Shown here one piece after another: positions 50,630 through 50,671 of a stretch of DNA of 50,671 bases (positions within the stretch are counted from its first letter, which is position 1; every line of letters begins with the position of its first letter). A program made the position numbers and the translations under genes. The stretch spans positions 1-50,671 of the forward strand of contig JAFSDM010000009.1 in the NCBI GenBank assembly GCA_017436225.1, written 5' to 3'. Under the pieces are notes generated by a model. It had not been told where the DNA came from. It did not search any database and worked only from the letters and a program-made list of their open reading frames with translations. The stretch comes from Clostridia bacterium. Its GTDB lineage: Bacteria > Bacillota > Clostridia > Oscillospirales > Acutalibacteraceae.

Positions 50630-50671
50630 TTGACCTCAAAGAGAGGAGATTTTGGAGGATTTTTATTCGAT

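Noticed and set aside
1-50671. CRISPR arrays, tRNA or rRNA genes, insertion sequences
   Set aside because: No regularly spaced direct repeats, cloverleaf-like sequences, rRNA blocks or transposase frames were recognised.

Overview
The window looks like chromosomal DNA of a low-to-medium GC Gram-positive anaerobe of the class Clostridia, probably an uncultured gut Oscillospirales-type organism. The basis is strong AGGAGG-type ribosome binding sites, sigma-A-like promoters, GTG/TTG starts, BspA-type leucine-rich repeats, FIVAR and dockerin modules, and an oxygen-sensitive two-subunit fumarase. No sequence search was possible, so the taxonomy is inference. A 138-bp repeat lies in inverted orientation at both ends (1-138 and 50492-50629, one mismatch), so the window may be a contig that broke at a dispersed repeat.

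Layout. (1) 158-5553, plus strand: a tight five-gene catabolic or redox operon with 4-nt overlaps, encoding an old-yellow-enzyme-like reductase, an SDR, a fumarate-reductase-type flavoprotein, a xylose-isomerase-like TIM barrel and a D-2-hydroxyacid dehydrogenase. (2) 5675-38337, minus strand: a 33-kb run of 17 genes in one direction that builds something at the cell surface. It runs from a 2680-residue dockerin-bearing secreted protein, through a cohesin-like/FIVAR membrane protein, a degenerate HD-GYP/EAL regulator, eight proteins with SipW-type signal anchors or related anchors, two SipW-like signal peptidases, a membrane-anchored McrB/MoxR-like AAA+ ATPase and a coiled-coil partner, to an Lgt-like membrane protein and a membrane-anchored leucine-rich-repeat protein. 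(3) 38661-42521, minus strand: metF, a separate MetH activation protein, and a MetH lacking that domain. (4) 42712-44733, plus strand: a KtrB/KtrA potassium uptake pair. (5) 44811-48793, minus strand: an SPFH protein coupled to an aminotransferase, then class I fumarase alpha and beta subunits and a small Cys-rich protein. (6) 49074-50327, plus strand: an unusual SHMT-family enzyme behind a structured leader.

The most notable part is region 2. Eight proteins carry a hydrophobic segment ending in a small-residue/aromatic motif such as STYAWF or SSYAWL, or a looser version of it, as in TasA/camelysin-type fibre subunits cleaved by SipW. Three of them share a C-terminal motif W-x-E-G-x-D-x-D-C-x-N. 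Two others are paralogues of 672 and 1534 residues. Dedicated peptidases with cytosolic tails, a membrane AAA+ ATPase resembling McrB but without a visible nuclease, and a probably inactive c-di-GMP-type receptor are interleaved with them. I propose that these form one surface-fibre or matrix assembly machine. The operon-scale co-orientation and the motifs are visible in the sequence; the machine is inference.
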